Notes: generated from the sequence alone by a model not told the origin. A stretch of DNA of 64,000 nt from Streptomyces sp. NBC_01224 (GCF_036002945.1 NZ_CP108529.1:8551001-8615000); one strand, 5' to 3'; shown: positions 24,364 through 35,937, numbered from the stretch's first letter. A program made the numbers and translations.

Positions 24364-25721
24364 TGAGCAGCGTCACCGCGACCGCCGCCGATGCCGGTAC
24401 CCGCCGGATCAAGGACTGGGATCCCGAGGACGCCGATTTCTGGACCCTGGCGGGCGCCCGGATCGCCCGGCGCAACCTGGTCTACTCGGTGCTCAGCGAG
24501 CACATCGGCTTCTCCATCTGGAGCCTGTGGTCGGTGCTGGTGCTCTTCCTCGGTCCGGAGTACCACATCGACGCGGCCGGGAAGTTCATGCTCACCGCCG
24601 TGCCCACCGCAGTCGGCTCGGTGCTGCGCATCCCGTACACCTTCGCGGTGGCACGCTTCGGCGGGCGCAACTGGACCGTCTTCAGCGCGCTGCTGCTGCT
24701 CGTGCCGACCGTGCTGGCCGGGATCGTGCTGCGGCCGGGCGTCTCCTACGGCACACTGCTCGCGGTGGCCTCCGTGGCCGGGGTGGGCGGCGGCAACTTC
24801 GCCTCCTCGATGGCCAACATCAACGCCTTCTACCCGCAGCGCCTCAAGGGGTGGGCCCTGGGGGTGAACGCGGGCGGCGGCAACCTCGGGGTACCGGTGG
24901 TGCAGCTGCTCGGCCTGCTGGTGCTGGCCACTGCGGGCGCCGGCCACCCACGCCTGCTGGTGCTGGTCTATCTACCGCTGATCGTACTGGCGGCGCTCGG
25001 CGCGGCGCTGCGGATGGACAACCTCGCACGCGCGCGCAACGAACGCGGAGCGATGCGCGAGGTGCTGGGAGACGCGCACAGCTGGGTGATGTCGGTGCTC
25101 TACATCGGTACCTTCGGCTCGTTCATCGGCTTCGGCTTCGCCTTCGGTCAGGTCCTCCAGGTGCAGTTCCACGAGCAGTTCGACACCCCGGTGAAAGCGG
25201 CCTCCCTCACCTTCCTCGGGCCGCTGCTCGGCTCGCTCTCCCGCCCGCTGGGCGGGCTGCTGGCGGACCGGTTCGGCGGCGCCCAAGTGACCTTCTGGAC
25301 CTTCGCGGCGATGGCGCTGGGCGCGGGCGTGGTGCTGGAGGCGTCCCGGCAGCACTCGCTGGCGCTCTTCCTGTGCGGGTTCGTCGCCCTCTTCGTGCTC
25401 AGCGGGGCGGGCAACGGGTCGACGTACAAGATGATCCCGGCGATCTTCCGGGCCAGGGCGCGGGCCGAAATCGCGGGCGGCACGTCGCCGGCCGAGGCCG
25501 AGCGGAGGTCGCGGCGGCAGACCACGGCACTGATCGGGGTGGCCGGGGCGATCGGCGCCTTCGGCGGAGTGCTGGTCAACCTGGCCTTCCGACAGTCCTT
25601 CCTGGAGACACACAACGGACAGGCCGCCTATCTGGCGTTCCTCGGGTACTACGGCCTCTGCCTGGTGGTGACCTGGGCTTTCTACCTGCGACGGTCCACG
25701 CACCGCCTGCCGGGGGTGTGA
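24363..25721 (+). CDS. narK: Nitrate/nitrite transporter, NarK/NasA-type MFS
   Basis: 452 aa with about 12 membrane helices. The nitrate-signature sequences are VASVAGVGGGNFASSMANIN near helix 5 and LSGAGNGSTYKMIPAIF near helix 11. The N-terminal WDPEDADFWTLAGARIARRN is typical of the NNP family. As the last gene of the nas operon it probably imports nitrate for NasA and may also handle nitrite. A strong hairpin follows at 25800. Confidence 0.93.
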   Translation: MSSVTATAADAGTRRIKDWDPEDADFWTLAGARIARRNLVYSVLSEHIGFSIWSLWSVLVLFLGPEYHIDAAGKFMLTAVPTAVGSVLRIPYTFAVARFGGRNWTVFSALLLLVPTVLAGIVLRPGVSYGTLLAVASVAGVGGGNFASSMANINAFYPQRLKGWALGVNAGGGNLGVPVVQLLGLLVLATAGAGHPRLLVLVYLPLIVLAALGAALRMDNLARARNERGAMREVLGDAHSWVMSVLYIGTFGSFIGFGFAFGQVLQVQFHEQFDTPVKAASLTFLGPLLGSLSRPLGGLLADRFGGAQVTFWTFAAMALGAGVVLEASRQHSLALFLCGFVALFVLSGAGNGSTYKMIPAIFRARARAEIAGGTSPAEAERRSRRQTTALIGVAGAIGAFGGVLVNLAFRQSFLETHNGQAAYLAFLGYYGLCLVVTWAFYLRRSTHRLPGV

Positions 25722-25799
25722 CCGCACCGCCGCTGCGAACGGCGCGTCCGGCCGACCGGTTTCTCGAACGCCACGATCCGGACCCCGTGCGGACCGTCG

Positions 25800-25831
25800 A
25801 CGGCCGTGTCCTCCCCCTGGGACACGGCCGT
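25800..25831 (+). terminator. Hairpin terminator after narK
   Basis: ACGGCCGTGTCC (25800-25811) pairs with GGACACGGCCGT (25820-25831) across an 8-nt loop. There is no T-run, as usual in Streptomyces. It separates the nitrate operon from the MFS gene at 25936. Confidence 0.7.
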
Positions 25832-25935
25832 GTCCTGCGCCCGGTGCCTCCCGTCCACTGAAACGGATGCCGGAAAACCGCCGTCGCGGCCCTGCCGGGA
25901 TGAGTATCGGGGCCCTTGGTCCTAGGGTGCGAGCC

Positions 25936-27456
25936 ATGGCAGAGAGTGCAGCTCACTGGGGCGCTGCGGGGTGGGATGCTCACTCTGACCCCGGCCCCGG
26001 CCCCGGCACCCCCGACCCGCGCCGGTGGCGGGCGCTCGCGGTGTGTCTGATCGCGGGGTTCATGACCCTGCTGGACGTATCCATCGTCAATGTCGCCCTG
26101 CCGTCGATCCGGGAAGGGCTCCACACCCCGGAGTCCGACCTGCAATGGGTCCTCTCGGGCTACTCGCTCGCCTTCGGCCTGTTCCTGATCCCCGCGGGAC
26201 GGCTCGGTGACGCGCGGGGACGCCGCGTGGTGTTCATGGCCGGGCTCGCCCTGTTCACTCTGGCATCAGCAGCCTGCGGAGCCGCTCAGTCCAGCCTCTG
26301 GCTGGTGGTCGCCCGTCTGGTGCAGGGCCTTGCCGGAGGCATGATCTCGCCGCAGATCTCCGCGTTGATCCAGCAGATGTTCTCCGGCCAGGAGCGCGGC
26401 CGGGCCTTCGGCATGTTCGGCACCGTGGTCGCCATCTCCACCGCTGTCGGCCCGCTCGCCGGTGGCCTGCTGATCCAGGCGGCCGGGGCCGAGGAAGGCT
26501 GGCGCTGGGTGTTCTACGTCAATCTGCCGCTCGGCGCCGTCTGCCTTCTGCTTGCCCGGCGCCTGCTCCCGGACACCCCTTCGGCCGGCCGGGTGCGCCT
26601 GCGTGACCTCGACCCCCTCGGCGTGCTGCTGCTCGGCACGGGCGTACTGGCTCTGCTGCTGCCCTTCGTGCAGTCGCAGCAGTGGCCCGGCAACCGGAAG
26701 TGGCTGCTGATCGCGGTGGCCGTGGCGCTGCTCGTCGTCTTTGTCGGCTGGGAGTCCCGATGCGGCAGACGCGGCACGCAACCGGTCGTCGACCTGTCGC
26801 TCTTCCGGGTCCGCTCCTACTGGCTGGGCTGTCTGCTGAGCCTGATGTACTTCGCCGGATTCACCTCGATCTTCTTCATCACCACGCTCTACCTGCAGAG
26901 CGGACTGCACTACTCCGCCCTGCAGGCGGGACTCGCCATCACACCCTTTGCACTGGGCGCGGCCGTCGCGGCAAGCCCCGGCGGCCGAATGGTCGGCCGA
27001 TTCGGGCGCCCCCTCGTCGTGACCGGTCTGACCACGGTGGCCGTGGGGCTGGCGGCCACCGCGCTCGCCGTGCATCTGGTGCCCGGGCGAGGCGCGGGGT
27101 GGGCGATGGTGGCCCCACTGCTCCTGGCCGGTCTGGGCAGCGGCCTGGTCATCGCCCCGAACCAGACACTGACCCTCTCCCGAGTGCCGGTGGCCAGGGC
27201 GGGGAGCGCCGGCGGAACCCTCCAGACCGGCCAGCGCGTCGGGTCGGCGATCGGGATCGCCGCCGTCGGCTCGATGTTCTTCGCCCAACTGGGCGGCGAC
27301 GGATGGGCCATCGCCTACCACCACGGGCTCGTCGTCGCGGTCGCCTTCGTCCTGGCCGCTCTGCTCGTCGGGCTGGCAGATGTGCGCGGGGAGCGCCGCA
27401 GCAGGAGTCGTACACACCGGTCCGTCCGCAGTCCGTCCGTAGGGAGAACGCCATGA
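25936..27456 (+). CDS. MFS drug-efflux transporter, DHA2 (EmrB/QacA) family
   Basis: 506 aa from ATG 25936; upstream in-frame starts exist but precede a Pro/Gly-rich stretch without conservation. About 14 helices. Motif C-like and family motifs are seen: LDVSIVNVALPSIREGLHTP, LQWVLSGYSLAFGLFLIPAG, GRLGDARGRRVVFMAGLALF and GTVVAISTAVGPLAGGLL. It exports hydrophobic drugs or metabolites using the proton gradient. Its stop overlaps the start of the glutathione-transferase-like gene (ATGA), suggesting a joint role in handling quinones or xenobiotics. Confidence 0.9.
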   Translation: MAESAAHWGAAGWDAHSDPGPGPGTPDPRRWRALAVCLIAGFMTLLDVSIVNVALPSIREGLHTPESDLQWVLSGYSLAFGLFLIPAGRLGDARGRRVVFMAGLALFTLASAACGAAQSSLWLVVARLVQGLAGGMISPQISALIQQMFSGQERGRAFGMFGTVVAISTAVGPLAGGLLIQAAGAEEGWRWVFYVNLPLGAVCLLLARRLLPDTPSAGRVRLRDLDPLGVLLLGTGVLALLLPFVQSQQWPGNRKWLLIAVAVALLVVFVGWESRCGRRGTQPVVDLSLFRVRSYWLGCLLSLMYFAGFTSIFFITTLYLQSGLHYSALQAGLAITPFALGAAVAASPGGRMVGRFGRPLVVTGLTTVAVGLAATALAVHLVPGRGAGWAMVAPLLLAGLGSGLVIAPNQTLTLSRVPVARAGSAGGTLQTGQRVGSAIGIAAVGSMFFAQLGGDGWAIAYHHGLVVAVAFVLAALLVGLADVRGERRSRSRTHRSVRSPSVGRTP

Positions 27457-28499
27457 AGGAGAGCGAGATGAGCGCGACCACCGGCGCAGGGGCGAATGGC
27501 AACGCGGCGTACGGGCACAAGGCCTTCAAACGGTCCGGGAGCCATTTCGCCGACCGCATCACCGCCGACGGCCGGGACGGCTGGCCCGTCGAGGCCGGCC
27601 GCTACCGGCTGGTCGTCAGCCGCGCCTGCCCGTGGGCGAGCCGCTCCCTGGTCTCCCGGCGGCTCCTCGGGCTGGAGAGCGCCCTCTCGCTGGCCGTCGC
27701 CGACCCGATCCAGGACGACCGCAGCTGGCGCTTCACCCTGGACGAGGACGGCAGGGACCCGGTGCTCGGCATCCGGTACCTGAGCGAGGCGTACAACGCG
27801 CGGGAGCGGGACTACCCCGGCGGGGTCAGCGTGCCCGCGATCGTCGACGTACCGAGCGGCAGGCTCGCCACCAACGACTTCCAGCAGATCACGCTGGACT
27901 TCGCGACCGAGTGGACCGCGTTGCACCGGCAGGGCGCCCCCGACCTGTATCCCGAGGCCCTGCGTGACGAGATCGACGAGGTCATGCAGGACATCTACCG
28001 CGATGTCAACAACGGCGTGTACCGCGCGGGCTTCGCGGCGCAGCAGTCCGAATACGAGGCCGCCTACCAGGATGTGTTCGGCCGCCTGGACCTGGTGTCC
28101 GAGCGTCTCGCGGACCGGCGGTATCTCGTCGGCGACTGCCTCACCGAAGCCGACATCAGGCTGTTCACCACACTGGTGCGCTTTGACGCCGTCTACCACG
28201 GACACTTCAAGTGCAACCGTTCGAAGCTGGCCGAGGACCGCGTCCTGTGGGCGTACGCCAGAGACCTGTACCAGACCCCCGGTTTCGGCGACACGGTCGA
28301 TTTCCACCACATCAAGCAGCACTACTACCGGGTCCACACAGGCATCAACCCCACCGGCATCGTGCCCGTCGGCCCCGATCTGTCGGGCTGGCTGACCCCG
28401 CACCACCGGGAAGAGCTGGGCGGACGCCCGTTCGGCGACGGCACCCCGCCCGGTCCGGTGCCGCCCAGGGAGGAAGTCCCGCCGTCGGGGCGTCCCTGA
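27453..28499 (+). CDS. Glutathionyl-hydroquinone-reductase-like (xi-class GST, YqjG/Ecm4 family)
   Basis: 348 aa, ATG 27453. The thioredoxin-like domain has the catalytic RYRLVVSRACPWASRSL with the active cysteine. YLSEAYNARERDYPGGVSVP and VPAIVDVPSGRLATNDFQQI follow, then the helical domain with RRYLVGDCLTEADIRLFTTL, VRFDAVYHGHFKCN and GFGDTVDFHHIKQHYYRVHT, all hallmarks of xi-class enzymes, which reductively deglutathionylate quinone conjugates. Streptomyces make mycothiol, so the thiol here is probably mycothiol. Overlap with the MFS gene links it to detoxification. Confidence 0.9.
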   Translation: MKESEMSATTGAGANGNAAYGHKAFKRSGSHFADRITADGRDGWPVEAGRYRLVVSRACPWASRSLVSRRLLGLESALSLAVADPIQDDRSWRFTLDEDGRDPVLGIRYLSEAYNARERDYPGGVSVPAIVDVPSGRLATNDFQQITLDFATEWTALHRQGAPDLYPEALRDEIDEVMQDIYRDVNNGVYRAGFAAQQSEYEAAYQDVFGRLDLVSERLADRRYLVGDCLTEADIRLFTTLVRFDAVYHGHFKCNRSKLAEDRVLWAYARDLYQTPGFGDTVDFHHIKQHYYRVHTGINPTGIVPVGPDLSGWLTPHHREELGGRPFGDGTPPGPVPPREEVPPSGRP

Positions 28500-28572
28500 A
28501 CCCGGCGCCCGTGGTGGCTCCTGCCGAAGCTGGGGGCAGGGCCCTGTCGAGTCGGCAGCGATCACGAGATAT

Positions 28573-28584
28573 CTTGATGTCAAG
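28573..28584. promoter_or_regulatory. Palindromic operator candidate upstream of icd
   Basis: CTTGA-TG-TCAAG, preceded by TAT, lies about 30 nt before the icd GTG. The shape resembles sites described for TamR-type MarR regulators that control citrate-cycle genes in Streptomyces. The assignment is by resemblance only. Confidence 0.45.
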
Positions 28585-28614
28585 CAATGTTGCAGACGTG
28601 GAGCGGAGCACAGG

Positions 28615-30837
<2,223 letters not shown>

Positions 30838-30882
30838 CGCGACAGTCGCGGAAAGGGGCGCATCCCGGAGCCCCCACCCCTC

Positions 30883-30916
30883 CCGCCCCGGCCGGCACCA
30901 TGCCCGGCCGGGGCGG
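30883..30916 (+). terminator. Strong hairpin terminator after icd
   Basis: CCGCCCCGGCCGG (30883-30895) pairs perfectly with CCGGCCGGGGCGG (30904-30916) over an 8-nt loop; 13 bp, very stable, no strong T-run. Confidence 0.8.
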
Positions 30917-31047
30917 TTCCGTGTACCGAGCCGGCACCGAAGCCGCTCGGCCGGGGCCGATGGTTCTCTGCGCAATCGCGTACAAGGAGCCGCTGTGCCG
31001 GTAGGTTCGAATGACCCGGATCAACTGCTCCTGGAGGGGGAGAGACC

Positions 31048-31785
31048 GTGCTGACAGGCAGGAACGCTGTGGTCACCGGAGGGTCGCGGGGCATCGGCCG
31101 CGCGATCGTCGAGCGCCTGTGCCGCGACGGGGCCCATGTGGTCTTCAACTACGCCACCAGCGACGACGCGGCCGAAGAGGTCGTCCGCACGGTGCAGGAC
31201 AACGGCGGCAAGGCCTGGGCCATCCGGCTCGATCTCGCGGACCCGGACGCGCCGGAGCAGTTGATGGAAGCCGCCGAGGCACAGCTGGGCGGCCTGGACA
31301 TCCTGGTGAACAACGCCGCACTGTGCCTCACCCCGTCCCTCATCGCGGACACCGACCCGGCCGTGTTCGACAAGGTGATGACGGTCAATACCAGAGCGGT
31401 CTTCATGACGATCCGCCATGCGGCCCGGCGGATGCGCGACGGCGGTCGCATCGTGAACATCTCCACGGCGAACACCGTGCGGCCGGGCCCAGGCATCTCT
31501 GCGTACGCCGCCAGCAAGGGTGCGGTCGAGCAACTCACCACCATTGCCGCCCACGAACTCGGAGCGCGTGGGATCACGGTCAACACCGTCTCGCCCGGCG
31601 CGACCGACACCGATCTGCTGCGCGGAACCAACCAGCCGCAGGCGCTCGAGGCAGTCGCCGGCATGACCCCTCTCGGCCGATTGGGCGAACCCTCCGATGT
31701 GGCCGATGTGGTTGCCTTCCTGGCCGGCCACGACGGTCGGTGGATCACGGGCCAGAACGTGCGCGCGACGGGCGGGCTGGCCTGA
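31048..31785 (+). CDS. Short-chain dehydrogenase/reductase (FabG-like)
   Basis: 245 aa from GTG 31048, with the strong site GGAGGGGGA just upstream. It has the cofactor motif VTGGSRGIGRAI, the NNA strand motif (GGLDILVNNAALCLTP) and the catalytic serine-tyrosine-lysine set (IVNISTANT and YAASKGAVEQL). The tail GRWITGQNVRATGGLA is typical of the classical SDR family. It is an NAD(P)H oxidoreductase for a keto or hydroxy substrate, otherwise unspecified. It stands alone between two terminated units. Confidence 0.88.
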   Translation: MLTGRNAVVTGGSRGIGRAIVERLCRDGAHVVFNYATSDDAAEEVVRTVQDNGGKAWAIRLDLADPDAPEQLMEAAEAQLGGLDILVNNAALCLTPSLIADTDPAVFDKVMTVNTRAVFMTIRHAARRMRDGGRIVNISTANTVRPGPGISAYAASKGAVEQLTTIAAHELGARGITVNTVSPGATDTDLLRGTNQPQALEAVAGMTPLGRLGEPSDVADVVAFLAGHDGRWITGQNVRATGGLA

Positions 31786-32145
31786 GCGACAGCCGGGTCG
31801 CCCGGGACCGGTCACCGATCCGGGCGTTCACCGGATTCGGCGGTAACAGCGTTGGGCCGTACGGGAGTTCGGGCTGCTCCGAGGCGTCCGCCGCCGATGC
31901 GGAAGTCCGCACCGGCATCGACCGTGTGCGAGCGGGCCGAGGCCCGGACCCCAGGACGCCCTGACGAGTGAAAGTCACGCGACGGCGGGCGCAGGGCCGC
32001 GCATAGTGGCCCCGCGGCTGATTTGCTGCACCTGGAATCTGGCGTGACGCGCGCGGGATCGGCCTGTCGGCCGGCCGGCCGGTGGAGGCGGCGCCCCTGC
32101 CGGGTGCTCAGTCCACTCGCGAATGACAATCGAAGGAGCGTCCCA
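31786..32145. other. Intergenic region upstream of ctaD
   Basis: 360 nt without a recognisable gene. A GC-rich self-complementary run near 32068-32085 (CGGCCTGTCGGCCGGCCGG) could fold. The ribosome site of ctaD (GAAGGAG, about 32131-32137) closes the region. No clear promoter was identified. Confidence 0.45.
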
Positions 32146-33876
32146 GTGACGACGACGGGCACAACAGGGGCAGCCGAGGAAGAGGAGGCGTACGCGAACG
32201 AGCTTCCGGTCCGGGCCAAGGAACCGGGAAACGTCGTCATCAAGTGGCTGACCACCACCGACCACAAGACGATCGGCACGCTGTACCTGGTCACATCGTT
32301 CGCCTTCTTCATCGTCGGCGGCGTGCTGGCCCTGGTCATGCGCGCCGAGCTGGCCCGTCCCGGAATCCAGATCGTCTCGCCCGAGCAGTTCAACCAGGCG
32401 TTCACGATCCACGGCACGATCATGCTGCTGATGTTCGCGACGCCGCTCTTCGCCGGATTCACGAACTGGATCATGCCGCTGCAGATCGGCGCGCCCGATG
32501 TGGCGTTCCCGCGGCTGAACATGTTCGCGTACTGGCTGTACCTCTTCGGCTCGATCATCGTGGTGGCCGGCTTCCTCACCCCGAGCGGCGCGGCCGACTT
32601 CGGCTGGTTCGCCTATTCCCCGCTGACCGACGCGGTCCGCTCGCCGGGCATCGGCAGCGACATGTGGATCATGGGTCTGGCCTTCTCCGGCTTCGGTACG
32701 ATCCTCGGTTCGGTCAACTTCATCACCACGATCATCTGCCTGCGCGCCCCCGGCATGACGATGTTCCGCATGCCGATCTTCGTCTGGAACGTCCTGCTGA
32801 CCGCTGTGCTGGTCCTGCTGGCCTTCCCGGTCCTCGCGGCGGCCCTGCTGGTGCTGGAGGCGGACCGCAAGTTCGGTGCGCACGTCTTCGACGCGGCCAA
32901 TGGCGGCGCGCTGCTCTGGCAGCACCTCTTCTGGTTCTTCGGCCACCCGGAGGTGTACATCATCGCGCTGCCGTTCTTCGGGATCGTCACTGAGATCATT
33001 CCGGTCTTCAGCCGAAAACCGATCTTCGGCTACATCGGTCTGATCAGCGCGACGATCGCGATCGCCGGCCTCTCGGCGACTGTGTGGGCGCACCACATGT
33101 ACGTCACCGGCGGTGTGCTGTTGCCGTTCTTCTCGTTCATGACATTCCTCATCGCGGTACCGACCGGTGTGAAGTTCTTCAACTGGATCGGCACGATGTG
33201 GAAGGGATCGCTGTCCTTCGAGACGCCGATGCTCTGGTCGATCGGCTTCCTGGTCACCTTCCTCTTCGGTGGTCTGACCGGTGTGATCCTGGCGTCGCCT
33301 CCATTGGACTTCCACGTCTCGGACTCGTACTTCGTCGTCGCGCACTTCCATTACGTCGTCTTCGGCACCGTGGTCTTCGCGATGTTCGCCGGATTCCACT
33401 TCTGGTGGCCGAAGTTCACCGGCAAGATGCTGGACGAACGGCTCGGCAAGATCACCTTCTGGACGCTGTTCGTGGGTTTCCACGGCACGTTCCTGGTCCA
33501 GCACTGGCTGGGTGCCGAGGGCATGCCGCGTCGTTACGCGGACTACCTCGCCGTCGACGGTTTCACCGCGCTCAACACGATCTCGACGATCTCCTCGTTC
33601 CTGCTCGGCCTGTCGATGCTGCCGTTCCTCTACAACGTGTGGAAGACCGCGAAGTACGGCAAGAACGTAGGGGTCGACGACCCGTGGGGCTACGGCCGTT
33701 CGCTGGAGTGGGCGACCTCCTGCCCGCCGCCGCGGCACAACTTCCACACGATGCCGCGGATCCGTTCCGAATCCCCGGCGTTCGACCTGCACCACCCCTC
33801 TGTGCGCTCCCTCGACGAAGACCTCAACCGTCCCGGCGCCGGGTCGACGTGGACCCCGGGGGACAGGCAGGCGTGA
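32146..33876 (+). CDS. ctaD: Cytochrome c oxidase subunit I (stand-alone aa3-type copy)
   Basis: 576 aa from GTG 32146 with AAGGAG upstream. All haem and copper ligands are visible: AFTIHGTIMLLMFATPLFAG (low-spin haem histidine), LFWFFGHPEVYIIALPFFGI (CuB histidine with the cross-linked tyrosine), VWAHHMYVTG (CuB histidine pair) and VAHFHYVVFG (haem histidines). The K and D channel residues look normal. It is not flanked by ctaC, ctaE or ctaF, unlike the main Streptomyces cox operon, so it is probably a second copy of subunit I. A small membrane protein is coupled downstream and an NDH-2 follows. Confidence 0.93.
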   Translation: MTTTGTTGAAEEEEAYANELPVRAKEPGNVVIKWLTTTDHKTIGTLYLVTSFAFFIVGGVLALVMRAELARPGIQIVSPEQFNQAFTIHGTIMLLMFATPLFAGFTNWIMPLQIGAPDVAFPRLNMFAYWLYLFGSIIVVAGFLTPSGAADFGWFAYSPLTDAVRSPGIGSDMWIMGLAFSGFGTILGSVNFITTIICLRAPGMTMFRMPIFVWNVLLTAVLVLLAFPVLAAALLVLEADRKFGAHVFDAANGGALLWQHLFWFFGHPEVYIIALPFFGIVTEIIPVFSRKPIFGYIGLISATIAIAGLSATVWAHHMYVTGGVLLPFFSFMTFLIAVPTGVKFFNWIGTMWKGSLSFETPMLWSIGFLVTFLFGGLTGVILASPPLDFHVSDSYFVVAHFHYVVFGTVVFAMFAGFHFWWPKFTGKMLDERLGKITFWTLFVGFHGTFLVQHWLGAEGMPRRYADYLAVDGFTALNTISTISSFLLGLSMLPFLYNVWKTAKYGKNVGVDDPWGYGRSLEWATSCPPPRHNFHTMPRIRSESPAFDLHHPSVRSLDEDLNRPGAGSTWTPGDRQA

Positions 33877-33905
33877 GCACGGCGACCCAGGGAGAGGAGG
33901 AGCGA

Positions 33906-34247
33906 GTGGACCCCGACAAGGACAGTGCCCGCGGTCTGGCGCAGCTGGAGGGCTATCTGCTGTGGAACGCCGAGGTCGAGGAGGCGCGACGACAGGCCGG
34001 CCGCTTCACCGACGAGCTGCCCTGGCTCACCACGGCACAACGCGAGGACGTGGAACGGGTGTACACCGCGGACCGCCTCGCCACGTCGCGGGCCGTGCTC
34101 TGCCGTATCTCCGCCCGCGCCACCGGGCTGCGCGGCGAATACGAGGCGCGCTACCGCAGGCTCAAGGCACGTTGCGTGGCCGCCGGTGTCGTGCTTGTGG
34201 GTGCGGTCGGCGGCACCTGCACGGCCGTCACCCTACTGGCCCGCTGA
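33906..34247 (+). CDS. Small single-span membrane protein downstream of ctaD
   Basis: 113 aa if started at GTG 33906, which has a very strong site (GGAGAGGAGGAG). An in-frame GTG at 33873 overlapping the ctaD stop would add 11 residues. The N-terminal 85 residues are charged and helical (LEGYLLWNAEVEEARRQAGR, WLTTAQREDVERVYTADRLA, RLKARC) and are followed by one membrane helix, VAAGVVLVGAVGGTCTAVTLL, at the very C-terminus, as in tail-anchored proteins. No known family. Coupling suggests a role with the oxidase (assembly or accessory subunit), but this is a guess. Confidence 0.7.
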   Translation: MDPDKDSARGLAQLEGYLLWNAEVEEARRQAGRFTDELPWLTTAQREDVERVYTADRLATSRAVLCRISARATGLRGEYEARYRRLKARCVAAGVVLVGAVGGTCTAVTLLAR

Positions 34248-34380
34248 CCCGGTGGTGTCGTCCGTCCGCCCTCCCCAGCAGGCGAAGTCGGATGCGGCTC
34301 GTAAAGATGTGACCTGACGGGCGCGTGCGACGGGGCAGGCGAACGGAACGACCGTGCAGGCCCGAGAAGGGACGAACACT

Positions 34381-35742
34381 GTGGCACGACCCAGGATTCT
34401 CGTTGTCGGCGCCGGATTCGCCGGGGTGGAGTGCGTACGCCGTCTGGAGCGCGGGCTGATCCCGGGCGAAGCTGAGATCGCGCTCGTCGCCCCGTTCTCG
34501 TACCAGCTCTACCTGCCCCTGCTGCCGCAGGTGGCGGCAGGTGTGCTCACCCCGCAGTCGGTCGCGGTGTCGCTGCGCCGCAGTCGCAAGCACCGCACCC
34601 GGATCATCCCGGGCGGGGCCATCGGAGTGGACCCCAAAGCGAAGATCTGCGTCGTCCGCAAGATCACCGACGAGGTCGTCTACGAGCCCTACGACTACAT
34701 CGTGCTCAGCCCCGGGAGCGTCACCCGTACCTTCGATATCCCCGGCCTGCTCGACAACGCCCGGGGTATGAAGACGCTGGCCGAGGCGGCGTACGTGCGT
34801 GACCACGTGATCGCTCAGCTCGATCTCGCCGACGCCAGCCACGACGAGAACGAGCGGGCTTCGCGCCTGCAGTTCGTGGTGGTCGGCGGCGGTTACGCGG
34901 GCACCGAGACGGCTGCCTGTCTGCAGCGCCTCACCACCAACGCGGTCAGGCACTACCCACGGCTCGACCCGAAGCTGATCAAGTGGCATCTCATCGACAT
35001 CGCCCCGAAGTTGATGCCCGAACTGGGGGACAAGCTCGGCCGGAGCGCCCTGGAGGTGCTGCGCGCACGTGGCATCGAGGTGTCGCTCGGAGTCTCGGTC
35101 GCCGAGGCCGGGCGGGAGAAGGTGACCTTCACCGATGGCCGGGTGGTGCCCTGCCGCACACTGATCTGGACGGCGGGAGTCACCGCGAGTCCGCTGGTCG
35201 CCACATTCGACGCGGAGACCGTACGCGGCCGGCTGGCGGTGACGCCCGAGATGAGGCTGCCCGGCTTCGACGGAGTCTTCGCGCTCGGCGACGCCGCGGC
35301 CGTACCGGACCTGAGCAAGGGCGACGGGGCGGTCTGCCCTCCCACCGCGCAACACGCCATGCGCCAGGGCCGCAGGCTCGCCGACAACCTCATCGCCACG
35401 CTGCGGCACCAGCCGTTGAAGCCGTACGTCCACAAGGATCTCGGTCTTGTCGTGGACCTCGGTGGCAAGGACGCGGTCTCCAAGCCGATCGGCATCGAAA
35501 TGCACGGAATCATCGCGCAGGCCGTCGCCCGTGGCTACCATTGGTCCGCGCTGCGGACCAATGTGGCCAAGGCGCGGGTCATGACCAATTGGATGCTCAA
35601 CGCCATCGCGGGCGACGACTTCGTACGCACCGGCTTCCAGTCCCGGAACCCGGCCAAGCTGCGCGACTTCGAGTACACGGACTCCTACCTCACACCGGCG
35701 CAGGTCCGCGAGCACACCGCCTCGCTGCACACCGGCACCTGA
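34381..35742 (+). CDS. Type II NADH dehydrogenase-like (NDH-2) FAD oxidoreductase
   Basis: 453 aa from GTG 34381 (GAGAAGGG upstream). It has the FAD motif RILVVGAGFAGVECVRRLER, the NADH motif LQFVVVGGGYAGTETAACLQ and the quinone-side motif GVFALGDAAAVPDLSKGDG, followed by PPTAQHAMRQGRRLADNLIA. The C-terminal part has the amphipathic stretch used for membrane attachment. NDH-2 enzymes move electrons from NADH to menaquinone without pumping protons. Placed after the lone ctaD, it could feed an alternative electron route. A bidirectional terminator follows at 35938. Confidence 0.87.
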   Translation: MARPRILVVGAGFAGVECVRRLERGLIPGEAEIALVAPFSYQLYLPLLPQVAAGVLTPQSVAVSLRRSRKHRTRIIPGGAIGVDPKAKICVVRKITDEVVYEPYDYIVLSPGSVTRTFDIPGLLDNARGMKTLAEAAYVRDHVIAQLDLADASHDENERASRLQFVVVGGGYAGTETAACLQRLTTNAVRHYPRLDPKLIKWHLIDIAPKLMPELGDKLGRSALEVLRARGIEVSLGVSVAEAGREKVTFTDGRVVPCRTLIWTAGVTASPLVATFDAETVRGRLAVTPEMRLPGFDGVFALGDAAAVPDLSKGDGAVCPPTAQHAMRQGRRLADNLIATLRHQPLKPYVHKDLGLVVDLGGKDAVSKPIGIEMHGIIAQAVARGYHWSALRTNVAKARVMTNWMLNAIAGDDFVRTGFQSRNPAKLRDFEYTDSYLTPAQVREHTASLHTGT

Positions 35743-35937
35743 CCCCGTATCCGGCAGGCCACGGCCCGCAGCCGGGGCCGGTGCTCCTCGAAGCGGGCCG
35801 CCACAAGTTCCGGTTCGTCCATCGGTCACATTCCTTTTGTCGCGACGTGTCAGGGGAGTGACCCACGAAACCGATGCCGTTGTGACCGATGCCGGGCAGC
35901 GACACGCCTCCGGTTCGCCCCGGGCATCCGAGGTGGT

